DNA from: Lethocerus indicus
Lineage: Eukaryota > Arthropoda > Insecta > Hemiptera > Belostomatidae
Assembly: GCA_019843655.1 (NCBI GenBank)
Contig: JACDQD010000010.1
Span: forward strand, 2,525,637-2,589,636
Direction: 5' to 3'
Length of the DNA: 64,000 nucleotides
Position numbers and translations under genes: made by a program. Below the pieces are notes generated by a model, which saw only the letters and a program-made list of their open reading frames with translations, was not told the origin of the DNA and ran no database searches. Each line of letters opens with the position of its first letter. The stretch's first letter is position 1. Shown piece after piece: positions 53,407 to 64,000 of the stretch.

Positions 53407-53482
53407 CATATGTTGTAGGAATTCCCTCACTACTGCCCGACGTCACGCGCTCGGAATCCTCTCGGAAATTTTAGCGCTCTAA
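53407..53482 (+). repeat. Unclassified dispersed repeat, copy 2
   Basis: Partner of 47733-47810. The shared blocks are catat, taggaattccctc and cccgacgtca. The 3' part is less similar. Confidence 0.6.
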
Positions 53483-54259
53483 AAACGATTTAAAGAGTTG
53501 TAAAACTCACGATTCAAAACCCAAATTGGCAACTGGGGTGAAAAACCGGTCCGGAATATTCCTCTTTTGGGCGTAAAATTTCCCTTGTACTCCATCTTCG
53601 TATTTTCGTATAGTCCAAACGTGTTTGACGTAACTGTTGCGTCAATACTGACAATTCACGAGACTGTATGAAATTCTAATCCGTCGTGAAAAAGCAAAAT
53701 GCCTTCGGTTAGGCGCGCCCATTCGGCGCCTTCTCGAAGCGTCCGATCCGATTTTTTATCCTAAAATTTTTATATCGATCTCCGGGCTCCTGGAACGTTG
53801 TCCGCAGGCCGCGGGCGTTGTTCATCGCGCCGAACGATATCCTCGGATTGTTGCGCAACTCTTCAAAATAAACTTAACCGTCCGTTTTGCCCGAACGGCG
53901 GCGCTGTAGACACACAATGAATGAATAATGGCTATCCCACGGTTGGATGACGTTAGCCATGTTGTTTACGTTGTGGGCTCTCGTCGTTGCCGGCCGAGGC
54001 ACAGATCCCGGTCGGAGATAAATTAAGGAGCTGGCGGCCGGGGGGAGGGCTCAGGCACTTGCTCATTACCGTCTTGCCGAAGAGGCAGGTGGGGCCCTCT
54101 CTCTCTCTCTCTCCAGTGTCGTGCAACATTGCCGGAGGGATGCTCGGCTTTTTGCCCGCGCGGAACAACACATTTATGCCTCTATCTGATCCGACGCATC
54201 CGCCCGCCGTGTGCGACACCCGGAATGGTCGTCTCTAATAATATTATATATTCTGTTCG

Positions 54260-54360
54260 GGATGCTTGGCCTGGAAACGACGAAGAGGAATAAATTAGTT
54301 CAGAATTTAAGGATAAAGAACCGCTCGTTAGGCAGCATTGAGAGCGAAATGGTCCCTTTC
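54260..54360 (+). repeat. Unclassified dispersed repeat, copy 1
   Basis: The block cgaagaggaataaatta, then cagaatttaa, gaacc, tcg, gcattgagag and ctttc recurs at 56547-56641 in the same order. The copies lie in introns 2 and 3 and flank exon C as direct repeats. Confidence 0.7.
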
Positions 54361-54489
54361 GATTTAAAAAATGTATAGGGCCCGGATTAGGGCGTGGGTT
54401 TCGAGCCATTGAATTCCATCTAGCCTCTTACGTAAAACGATGTTTAGGCGAAATTATGTTATTATAATTATATATTACTATGTAATTAA

Positions 54490-54493
<4 letters not shown>

Positions 54494-54555
<62 letters not shown>
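54494..54555. repeat. (TA)n microsatellite
   Basis: About 62 bp of alternating TA. Confidence 0.98.
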
Positions 54556-54558
<3 letters not shown>

Positions 54559-55951
54559 ACCGAATGATTTTTTTGGCATACGAGGGAATTAAATGTATCC
54601 ACTAATAAGGCAAATAGGGAGGACATGCTCATGAAATTGTGTTCCCCAATCGCTTTTCCCCTATTTCCTATATTAGAAACTGACAATATAGCAGTCTTTA
54701 ATTTTATATTGTTTAATTTTGAGTAATGAGAAGGCCGTGGATAGAATCGTTACGGTCCCGTGTCCCGAGCGGAGACGTTGCCCTTGTTAATGGGAACGGT
54801 TTCGGGGGGAGGGTGGCGGCTGTTCATTTAACCGAGAACGGAATAATAATATTTCTCACGGCAATTACCGTAAGGTGTATAATGACCAGCGTGGGCAGGG
54901 TTGGCCGGCCGAGGGGGAGGGTTTTGACTAACGATCTGCACCGGCGTCCCGCGGGCCTGCCTACCTTGCCGGCGCAGGCGGAATCCTCGAAATAAAAACA
55001 AAATATATATAAAAATCAAATTCCGCCGGCTAAAAATATTTCCGCATAAATTAGCCCCCCCTCCCCCCGGCCACTGTGTGTGGGGGCCGGCTGTGTTTCC
55101 CGCTCTCGTCCCTGAAAATCCATCGTCCTTGGAGTCCTTGAACCACTGAGTCACTGTCCCCTTTGACGTCACAACCGCTCTCCGGGTCAATTACTTTTCG
55201 ATATCTACGCATTTTCCTGTCCTCAGTGTTGTTGAACCCCCCCCCCTCAATGGGTCGGTACTCTACCGGCATTATGCATTTTATCGATGAGCGAAATTCT
55301 TTCGTTAAATCAGTCGTCAAAAGAAACTCCTCCATCAGTCAGTACTGATTCCCACAGTTAAATTTCTACTTAAAACAGTTTTTTTAGAATACCTGTTTTG
55401 TGGACTGCGAGGGGTTGGAATACCGTAGATTTCGTGTGTTCCTGTCTCCTCTCGCCGGTTTGCTCTTTTGCTAGACAGGTTTCGGCTGTTCGCCATCTTC
55501 CGTACTCGGCACCCTCACTATACAGGCACTGTCACTTGTACTGTCTACAGTTTTCTTTTTTTTTATTGCGGTCTACTATTATTTCCAGCCTTAAAAAACA
55601 AGACAAACGCTCGTATTAACGACAAAACAGAAATAAACTAGAAGCAGTATTTAAATACACTCTGGGGGTATCAGAAGGAATGTTTTTCCCCTTACTCAAA
55701 GTTCTTTCCTTACTCTTTAAGGGCTTTCGTTAAATCGTTCACTAATCTTGTTAAATCGAGTAAGGAAGTGACGCGTTCAAGTCTTCGGTTCAGTCGTTTG
55801 AAATGATTATTTTGTATCGTTTTAAATTAATTCCAATTTGTGTCTTCACGGCTGTCTTTGACCCGATGCGTGCCCACATATACCTACTTCATTTACCTAA
55901 AATAAACTACTCGGTTGTATACTTATTTGGTGTGTTCCGTCTGTTCTGCAG

Positions 55952-56210
55952 GTGGACGACCAGATGAAGCTGTTGCAGCACTCGTGGTCGGACATGTTGG
56001 TCCTGGACCACATCCACCAGCGGATGCACAATTCTCTCCCCGACGAGACGACACTTCCCAACGGGCAGAAGTTCGACCTGCTTTCGCTGGGCCTCCTCGG
56101 CGTCTCCACCCTGGCCGACCATTTCAACAAGATCACCTCGCAGTTGCAGGACCTCAAGTTCGACATCAGCGATTACATTTGCGTCAAGTTCCTCCTCCTA
56201 CTTAATCCGG
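55952..56210 (+). CDS. ftz-f1: FTZ-F1 nuclear receptor, exon C (LBD core)
   Basis: Encodes residues 521-606 of the ligand-binding domain. It begins VDDQMKLLQHSWSDMLVLDH, which completes the nuclear receptor signature over helices 3-5, and runs to KFLLLLNP. This segment forms the core of the domain and the coactivator groove. Acceptor ctgttctgcag and donor gtaatt flank it. The exon ends in phase 1 with a single g that joins AT of exon D to make aspartate 607. The frame is open throughout and the sequence looks intact. Confidence 0.95.
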
Positions 56211-57644
56211 GTAATTATATTCTTTTTTTTTTAAACGGGCTGTCCGGTCTCTGAAATCTGGGTTAAACTTATTTTCTTTCTTCTTTCGATTTCGATCCAC
56301 TTCACGATGCGACCTTAACACAATTATGGGGGGCATTATCGCAAATTGTAGAGTCCGGTCTTGGCTAATAGAAAGCATTTTGTCTTGTTATGACCGGGTT
56401 AAAAATTAAATTTATATGGCTCGGAGGCTCTGAAAACGCCGCTAGAAATTTTACAATTTACAACAGTGTTTTTTCTATTACAGTATGTTTTTTGTATAAT
56501 TTATATAATGGGAATGGGATAGGGTTCTCTTAAGCATCGCAAAGGATGATTCGCGGGGAGAATGAGCCCACGATGAAGAGGAATAAATTAGACCGCAATT
56601 TAAAGAATCAACCATCGAGCAGTATTGAGAACAAAACTTTCATAAATGCCACCCAGAAAAGAGAATGAACTATGTGCTCACGATCGGTATAATAATTTTT
56701 AATAACTTAAAACAATATTAATATTTTATTATTTAATCTATTCAATGTAATTTCTGGTATTAGGAGCGAAACATTTCGCAGGACGTTCGTCCGAAAAGAA
56801 TTACCCTCAAAAACCCGATTAGCCATAAAAAGTCACATAGTATCGTTCCTCAGCCTTGACACTTGAGCCTGCATTACTGCAAGTAAAGAATGGTGGTGCG
56901 GATTCGATAAAAAAAATCCATTTCGGTGATATTTAATCCGAGTCAGATTAAGAGACAGATTAAGTTTTACTTCGAGCTTAATGCGCGCGGCTCGTAAAAC
57001 CTCCGTGGACAAAAATGAAATTAAATTAACATTTTGAATTGGGTCAGGCAGCATATACCTGTCGCTGGAAAATTAAAATTCGTGTTTAAATCTTTTGGTT
57101 AATTAACCAAATTTTTTAAAAATTGGATAATACAGATTTGCGATGGAATTTACTGATCCGACGCCGGGAATAGAACTGTTCGAATTCACCCTCCGTTTCA
57201 TTTCAATTAAGAATTCTTATTTCCTGATATCAATCAACTGATTGTATAATAATTACCGTATTGTTCGGAGATGAATATAAAATATTTGGGACTAAAATGT
57301 AGCCGAAATCACGTTTCATTCTGTTTGGAATCATTTCAAATATCGTCCCCATGCATCCCCGTGTGCGTCTTGTGACGTCCCCACTCAAAATAGCTTCATT
57401 TTTTCCCCTCCGGCTTCGTGTTCTGTTCACGTATGCAAATGCACACACGTGTATAATAAATGACACTCGCGTCAAATATAATCGTTAATTCGCCGGCTTA
57501 ACGTCTTCTTCACTGCTAGAAGACCGATTGTTCACTGTTATGTCCCCCTGCAGATCAATCTAGCGGCAGCAACATTGTATTCGGTCTGTTCCTCGTATCG
57601 ATCGTCCTTTCTCGATTATCATCAAGTTGTCTCTATGTTGACAG
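56211..57644 (+). other. ftz-f1: Intron 3 (1.4 kb) of FTZ-F1
   Basis: Bounded by donor gtaatt and acceptor tctatgttgacag, phase 1. Apart from the repeat copy at 56547-56641, I see only AT-rich intron. Confidence 0.92.
56547..56641 (+). repeat. Unclassified dispersed repeat, copy 2
   Basis: Partner of 54260-54360. Shares gatgaagaggaataaatta, caatttaa, cgagcagtattgag and ctttc, with one block (aagaggaataaatta) identical. Confidence 0.7.
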
Positions 57645-57745
57645 ATGTGCGAGGGCTGATGAACAGAAAGCACGTTCAAGAGGGTCACGAGCAAGTGCAG
57701 CAGGCCCTCCTCGACTACTGCGTTACCAACTATCCCCAAATTCAG
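57645..57745 (+). CDS. ftz-f1: FTZ-F1 nuclear receptor, exon D (LBD helices 8-9 region)
   Basis: A short exon of 101 nt that completes aspartate 607 and encodes residues 608-640, starting VRGLMNRKHVQEGHEQVQQA and ending YPQIQ. It aligns with the VRGIVNRK segment of the Drosophila protein, so the acceptor at 57643-57644 is secure. The ORF is open further upstream, but the intron sequence there has no similarity. The donor is gtttgt, a slightly weak but acceptable site, and the intron is phase 0. Confidence 0.94.
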
Positions 57746-59583
57746 GTTTGTATTTTTACCAATCATATATACGTATGTGCAAACAGTTTTCTTCAATCTC
57801 ACAATCATTCCGGAACAGTATGGGCCTCTCAGGGTAAATTATTTCTTAAAAATCAAGAATCCGGATCGATTATTTTCTCTTCTGAGATAACGCCGTCTGC
57901 CTAAGGACCTAATCTTCTTGAGTGGGTCATGTATCACCTAATTCAAGTTTCTAATATTAACTCGAGTACTGACTCAACTAGGTGCGTACCCGGGTTCGTT
58001 AAGTGTTCAGGAGGACCTCCTTCTATAACCGAAATATAGCCCCCCTCCTGTTCTTTGATGAGTAGAAAATGCGGAAAGTAAAATTGGAGCACTTATTTTA
58101 TTTAGGACTTAGACTGGCATTAACAAAGATCCTTCCGTAATCCAATTTCAAATCTTAACAAGTAATAAATACAAGTTGTAGAATTAAAATTGTCGCTATT
58201 AATTTACTTTATCAGCTTCTAATTATTCTATGGACTAGAGTTTCGGCAGAACTGGTTTATAGTTGTAGAAGGAGTATTGTAAATTGATTTTGAGTGGTAT
58301 TGTAACAATTGCTGATACTAGTGAGAAAGTTCCTGTCCCCCTTTGCATTCGCTGTATGTTCGTTAACTACATAATCTCGTCTCTGTAACACCCCTATTTA
58401 AACAATTAGCTTGTTGAATGTTGGTGCCGATATTTTCATCTTCGTCAGTGTCAAATTAGGGACGCGTGGCGTGAGTTAGCGGCATTGGCTCTCAGTGTGG
58501 AGGGCTCAGTGGAAGTTTTGTGCCCAGCGGATACCCCCCTCTCTCCCTCCCTCTCCCTCTTTCTCTCTCGTGTGTCATAATGTTAATGATTCTTAATTGG
58601 TTGAATTGCATTGCAGCCCGCCGACTCTGCTTTATTTTCGCTTCTTTTTCTCTTTTCTCCGTCCCCATCTCTCTGTCTTTCCCCCTGGTACCCAGCAACC
58701 CCCAGCTCACTAACCACACCCCAACATAACATATAAAACATGAATGGCATCCTTTAAATACCGAAACATTAGCACCCAGGGGGCCACCATCCCCTAGAGA
58801 AGCCAGCCTTAAAGCAAATATGTCTTGTTTAAATGAACAGTTTTGAGATGTCAGGATTAATGAGCCTAGTGTAGATAAAACGGTATTAATAATACCATAG
58901 AAGGAGTTTTCCTCTCTTTATAGAGATTTTAAGAGCTCTCTTTTTTAATCATCATTTAATAGCCAAAGCGGGTATTCATTCATCACCTTATTTGTTTGTG
59001 TGCCAACACATTTCTAACCACCTGAATACACATTGTACTAGTGGGATTTGTAATGTTTAAATTCTCAAAATGTTACTTTCAACATTTTATTGATAATTGT
59101 GGTTTTTGCGCTTTACCCTTCTGTACCCTTTTTAATGTAATATTATTTATGGGCAGACTAATTATTACTGATTGGATAATTAATACAACATTTTTGTAAA
59201 ATAATTTTCCACTGCCTACAATTCAGTTTTTATTATATAATATTGCAGTGAGGTTACTTTAGCCTTTTTATTAAGAATAACAGCAAATTATTTCACTCTA
59301 TTATTATAGCTATTTTATAGGGCCTGTTGTGCTGTAGCATGCAGGTTAGTGAAGCCCTATTTATGGAAATGGGGCATGTGGGGTATAATCAGTGTTTATG
59401 AGGTGATTTCAAACCTCACATATACAATATACTGTTAAAGTTTATAAATTTTCAGTTTCAAATCATTACATCTTTCTGTGGATTCCAAGTTTGTTAACTT
59501 CCCATTTGCTATTCATAATTTTCTTAATAATTGTGTGTCCCCCCTATTCTAAAACTCATTTAACTTTTTCCTCACTGTTTCAG
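57746..59583 (+). other. ftz-f1: Intron 4 (1.8 kb) of FTZ-F1
   Basis: Bounded by donor gtttgt and acceptor ctcactgtttcag. No exon or strong repeat was seen inside. CpG frequency falls sharply in its second half, from about 58.7 kb. Confidence 0.92.
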
Positions 59584-59730
59584 GAGAAATTTGGAAAACT
59601 GTTGTTGGTGTTACCCGAAATCCACAGCCTAGCGAGCAGAGGAGAAGATCACCTCTATCTGAAACACTGTAGTGGAGGAGCACCAACTCAAACGCTCCTC
59701 ATGGAGATGCTCCATGCCAAGAGAAAGTAA
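59584..59730 (+). CDS. ftz-f1: FTZ-F1 nuclear receptor, exon E (LBD C-terminus, AF-2, stop)
   Basis: The last coding exon, residues 641-688 and stop TAA at 59728-59730. It encodes EKFGKLLLVLPEIHSLASRG, then GEDHLYLKH and the AF-2 helix LLMEMLHAKRK at 678-688, close to the C-terminus of insect FTZ-F1. AF-2 recruits coactivators when the receptor is active. The acceptor gtttcag at 59583 keeps phase 0. With one base added in each of exons A and B, the exons total 2067 nt, so this stop ends a full-length 688-residue receptor, shorter than the Drosophila protein because the N-terminal and hinge spacers are shorter. Confidence 0.96.
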   Translation, partial: EKFGKLLLVLPEIHSLASRGEDHLYLKHCSGGAPTQTLLMEMLHAKRK

Positions 59731-60082
59731 CCGGGGAAGGTAGCTCTCATCGAGGATAAGCTACTCCTGTACCGAGCTCCAAATAGTACTACTCAGTAAG
59801 TACATCAGGAAATTTGTCCTTAGGCTAGCCATAGGTGTTGGTGAGTCACGTTCACCTTGACAAAGGGAATCTCTGTGAGTTCAAAATATTAACCTACCTT
59901 TTTAGATACCCTTTAGGGGTCCAAGAGGGTTTTGAATATCATGTCTTTTTCAATTTTCTGTTGCACCTGCTCATTTACTAATGACAGCTAGAAGCCAAAG
60001 CTGGTCTAGTGGAGGACCAAATGAGCTAGTGGAGATTGAAAATTGCAAGAGCCATTATCTAACTTCTGGTTAGTTTCCTCTT

Positions 60083-60203
60083 GTTTAATCACTTACAAAT
60101 TCTAATTAAAGGAAAATTCGGTCTGCTGCCAGGATTTGAACCTGAGTTTACTGGTTAAGCACCCTTCTGCTTTAACTGCTATGTTATGCAGGACCCCCAA
60201 TCA
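60083..60203 (-). repeat. tRNA-derived SINE, minus copy
   Basis: Read on the minus strand, an A-box-like region (catagcagttaaagcag) is followed by a B-box (ggttcaaatcc), gcagaccgaattt and a tail with aattag-atttgtaa-tgatta. It aligns over about 118 nt with 60441-60560, roughly three bases in four identical by eye, and has the opposite orientation. Confidence 0.85.
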
Positions 60204-60440
60204 TCAGTGGTTTTACATTTAAATTGTTGCATAGAATTTGTAGCTGATTGAATGAGAGGAACTCATGTGCAGTCACTAGAATTCAGTTTTGTATTCTGTT
60301 CCTGAACAGTTAGTAGCTTCCAATCTATAAGTGCAATTGTAAGGCCTCTGCTCCCAAATACAAGTGGTTATATACTCATATATAATAAGAGTATGTTCCA
60401 GGAAAAGGAATAATTGAAGGGGAAATTCCAAAATCATCGG

Positions 60441-60560
60441 TGATTGGGGTCAGGCACAGCTTTGTGATTAAAGCAGCAGGACGCTAACCTGTAAACCCAG
60501 GTTTGAATCCCCGTGGCAGACCGAATTTACCTCCAATTAGTATTTGTAACTGATTAACTT
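60441..60560 (+). repeat. tRNA-derived SINE, plus copy
   Basis: tgattggggtc opens the copy. An A-box-like tgtgattaaagcag, a B-box ggtttgaatcccc, then gcagaccgaattta and aattagtatttgtaactga follow. It is the inverted partner of 60083-60203, about 240 bp away. Confidence 0.85.
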
Positions 60561-61246
60561 GCCTTTGTTCTGGGACTGGACTCCTCACCATTGTCACTAT
60601 TATTCAGTTAACTTCATTGTAAATGAATTACAAGTGTCATTCATAACTCTCATTACATTGCCTAAGATGAGTAAAATGATATTCTTCGCTTGTTTTTCTA
60701 ATGAAACTAAACAGCTCTCTGTCTTTTTAATTTTATTTGAATATTCTTCAGAAAAGATTTAATACCTAAGTTTATATACAACTTTGCTTATACAAAGTGT
60801 TATATATGAGTGCATTTAACTTATTGCACAATTGAATTGTTTCAGGTTGAAGGAAAGTTGAAAGGTGAAAAAGACGTCTCAGAGATGAAGTGCAATATAC
60901 TGAAGAGGAACCACTGACTTTTGCATAGTTTTTAAAGAAAGGGGTAATAAATAACATTTTACAGGAGAGTAAGAGTGAGAGAAATTTGGCATAAAAAGTG
61001 ATAAAACTCAGTGTATCACCTTCAAATATGTGAAAGTTATCTTCATCATTTTCAAGCGCCTGTCTATGTACATTTATATGTACATAAAACATACAGAGAG
61101 AAAGAGAGAATGAGAAATAGTGCAGAGAGGAATTGGGAAATTTGTAGTGTTTTGGGCTGGACCTAAGTAGAAAAAGTATAACTGTGATTTTAACTGTTTT
61201 CTGTTTGATAGAATGAAGTCTTTAATGGTTTGTAAATGATAAAATA

Positions 61247-61248
<2 letters not shown>

Positions 61249-61290
<42 letters not shown>
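61249..61290. repeat. (AT)n microsatellite
   Basis: About 42 bp of alternating AT. Confidence 0.97.
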
Positions 61291-61296
<6 letters not shown>

Positions 61297-62109
61297 ATGA
61301 CCTTTAGTTTTTTTTCTGTAAGATTGTTTCTGGTGGAGAACTCTATTTTGTTATTTCTTAGACTTGTATTTGGCAGACCCATAGATGTCTGTTGTGGATG
61401 TAGTGTGATATAGGTTGTTGTGCCATGGAATGATACTTATAACCGATGAGGCTGGTATCTGGGATACTAGGATCAGCCTTGGAGAAAAAACGGTTTAACA
61501 TTTGCCAAGTAATAATGCAAGGATAGTCTATATTATGGTTATAATATAATGGTTATAATGGTTTCATTTGCGTTGTTTATTTCGGTTTCCAGTTCAATTT
61601 ATTATTTTAACACTGATTGTTATTACTGTAGTTACTGCATCAACAACTGTTTTTCATTTGCAACGTCCTTTTTCAAACATTGGGTCCAGCCCTGTAACAG
61701 TGCACGAAAGCGGTGTGGTATGCGAATCACTCTGGTTTCAAAGTGTCCTTTATTGCTCTTTCAGTCTGTATAAATTTCAATAGTTATTCTTCCTTTTTCA
61801 CTTGCTCCGTTGTTGTGTTTCTTGCTTAATGATGACCTGGGTGGAGGGTGATCGTGCGATGTGTTCATTAATTATATACACGCTATATATACATATATAA
61901 ATATATATAAATATATTAATAATAGTAGAGATTAACAAGTTACCTCTATCCGGTATTGTCCTCCCCCTCCCTTTTTCAAATTCAAAATTGTTTTAACAAA
62001 TTGTTTACACACTGAATGCTGCACCTCTGAATGTTTTTGCTAAATGTTATTGTAATAATTATTTTTGCCAACTTGGATATGTAGTTGTTTTGAGGCATTT
62101 ACCTCATGA

Positions 62110-62129
62110 TCTCTCTCTCTCTCTCTCTC
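62110..62129. repeat. (CT)n microsatellite
   Basis: About 20 bp of CT, followed by T/C-rich sequence. Confidence 0.9.
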
Positions 62130-62418
62130 ATCCTTTCTCATTCTCTTCATTCATTCTTTCATAAACTCAAAGGAACTCCTCTCATCTTATTTTCTCCTGG
62201 TTATCACTGTTGTTTGTTCCGTGTGACTCACTCTGTCTCTCCTGTACTCTCTGTGGTCCGAAGCCCCCCACACACGAGTGTTACTACAAGTGCAGTTTGT
62301 GCGTGTGTACGTGTGTTCTCGTGCGCATTGTGTTCTGCGCAAGGAAAATAAAAAATTATTAAGTAGTAAAAGTAGCTGTTAGTACTAGTAGTGTTATTGA
62401 AGATAGTTTTTACGTTTT

Positions 62419-62424
62419 AATAAA
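62419..62424 (+). terminator. Candidate polyadenylation signal
   Basis: AATAAA followed within about 30 nt by a GT-containing stretch (gtgcaaggtgcagtgc). Another AATAAA lies at 62347-62352. Either would give a 3' UTR of about 2.6-2.7 kb containing both SINEs. Unproven. Confidence 0.25.
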
Positions 62425-63057
62425 TTTTATCGATTAAGTGCAAGGTGCAGTGCAGAGATAGCCCACCCCGACAGATAGGTAATTTAGACTGCCAACAAAT
62501 TGGGACGTTATATATTTAAAAAGAAATAATAATAATAAATTGAAATAAATTTAAAAGTAGTTTTGTAAAATAATATTTTAGCCTACACCTAGTGTGTGTA
62601 CAGCAAAGAAAATTAAGATGCCTTCAGAAAAGTACAAAACAAAAATAAATGGAAATATGTTATTGTATCTAATAGTTAAACAAAAATTGAAAGGCATTAC
62701 ATTGTGTAAATTAAATACAACTTGTTTAGCGCAGTCCTGTCTGACAACAGGCACCGAACAAATTGTCATTTCGACAGAAACAAATTATTGAAACCAATAT
62801 ACTTTTTCTAGTTCTTCAAACTTTATATTGTTTTTACAGATTTAAAAGTTTAATTACATTGTTATTTTGTAATTTTAAAATGAATAATTTATTTTATCTC
62901 TTGTTCTGGGCCTGTTGTTATTTATTTTGTAATATTATTGTTGTTAATTGTATAGATTATATAATGAAAAAGTGAAACCAATAATTTTATTGCACAGTTG
63001 ATTCGGTTTTTTCGTAATAACATTCCAGTCTGGACTTTGTGAAATCTGGAAAAAGAG

Positions 63058-63059
<2 letters not shown>

Positions 63060-63123
<64 letters not shown>
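63060..63123. repeat. (AT)n microsatellite
   Basis: About 63 bp of alternating AT. Confidence 0.98.
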
Positions 63124-63127
<4 letters not shown>

Positions 63128-64000
63128 GGATACTATGGGCATCAAACTGTTAGTTAGCGGCCTGGGCTATCACCACTCGTCGTTTGTTTGTGTTGAAAAA
63201 TTATAACGACGACAAAGACCGGCCGATTTATGATTTATTGATAATTATAGTGTGTGAGGCGATGATCGCACAGCTTGTTGAGAAAAACTTATTCGTATAT
63301 ATATTTAAAAAAATATGAATCTTAACTGTTTAAAAAATAAATAATAATAATATTAATAATACATTTGGATATCGGTATGTATATCCAAGAAAAAATGTTT
63401 TTCTGTGTGTTTACATTTTGTTGAAAAAATTTTTAAAATGTGTAAGCGAGAAAACAGACTTTTACATTCCAAAAATCATTTTCTTTTTCTTTTTTTTTCT
63501 ATCTTCTCATCGTGGCACGTTTGTGTTCAAACAGAAAAAAAAACAAAAAAATTGTCGAGTGATATTTTTGGTAATGGTTTTGTGTTAAACGTGTTGCAGA
63601 CACACACACACAACATTCTTGTCGTCTTTGTATTTTTTTTTCTTCGAACTTAAATTAATCGTTCATCGTTGACTTTTTGTAACACACACACACATCATTG
63701 GGGGAGCGCGGTGTTGGGTTAAAATAAAATTCTTTTTCGCTTTAAATTTTGTTTAAGTCACAACTCCAGAGAGCCGATGCAGGAATTGTTGAAGATGCCT
63801 CGGGGAAAAAAATGAAAAAAAAATTATAACAAAAAATATCGTTATGTTGAAAAAATTCTAATTTTTTTCTTTTCTTCTTTAATTCGTTCAATTTTGAATT
63901 ATTTTTAACTATAAAGAATGAATGAGTTTTATATTTGTGTACGTTCGAGCGTATGTCCGCATAATGTCTATTATGTGTTCACATGCAGTATATATATGTG

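Larger units (their letters stand above)
43712..55951 (+). other. ftz-f1: Intron 2 (12.2 kb) of FTZ-F1
   Basis: Donor gtatgt and acceptor tctgttctgcag bound a phase 0 intron inside the ligand-binding-domain signature (FFKDLK|VDDQMK). No internal exon was recognised. It contains a repeat pair partner at 47.73 and 53.41 kb, a repeat copy at 54.26 kb, a (TA)n array at 54.49 kb and a possible SINE B-box (ggggtttgagtcccaag) near 46.11 kb. Other parts are AT-rich with frequent CpG and short poly-G runs. Confidence 0.9.
59731..64000 (+). other. ftz-f1: 3' UTR and downstream DNA
   Basis: The transcript end cannot be fixed. AATAAA signals occur at several places, including 62347-62352 and 62419-62424. 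No second gene is seen. The region holds two inverted SINEs, two (AT)n arrays and a short CT array. CpG is scarce until about 61.4 kb and rises again after about 63.1 kb. Confidence 0.6.

Overview
This is eukaryotic nuclear DNA. One gene explains all the recognisable coding sequence: a + strand FTZ-F1 (NR5A-type) orphan nuclear receptor spread over five coding exons between 14294 and 59730. The near-invariant NR5A DNA-binding domain, the Ftz-F1 box, an insect-type hinge motif (IKQEIQIPQVSSL) and a start resembling the beta-FTZ-F1 N-terminus point to an insect. The very large introns, many (AT)n, (CA)n and (CT)n arrays and tRNA-derived SINEs fit a large insect genome, perhaps hemimetabolous, but I cannot name the species.

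Layout. 1 to about 13.1 kb is upstream noncoding DNA with microsatellites, dispersed repeats and a GC-rich patch near 9.1-9.4 kb that could be another promoter. About 13.1-14.3 kb is a GC-rich promoter and 5' leader. It carries two perfect HR3/ROR response elements 44 bp apart, with a third about 0.9 kb upstream. Exon A (14294-14836) encodes the N-terminus and both zinc fingers. A 27.9 kb intron follows. Exon B (42697-43711) encodes the Ftz-F1 box, hinge and start of the ligand-binding domain. After a 12.2 kb intron, exons C (55952-56210), D (57645-57745) and E (59584-59730) complete the ligand-binding domain and AF-2 helix. The rest is 3' UTR and downstream DNA, including an inverted pair of SINEs about 240 bp apart.

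The donors, acceptors and intron phases (1, 0, 1, 0) all agree with the protein. The coding exons sum to 2065 nt. Two coding stretches, both in G-rich GGC repeats (near 14.37-14.42 kb and 43.18-43.21 kb), switch frame in the sense of one missing base. Adding two bases gives 2067 nt, exactly 688 codons plus stop, so I read both as probable assembly errors.

In insects HR3 activates beta-FTZ-F1, which acts as a competence factor between ecdysone pulses. The HR3-site cluster here suggests that this direct regulation is kept. I found no second protein gene, functional tRNA, rRNA or CRISPR array. Most other long ORFs follow simple repeats or GC-rich noncoding DNA.
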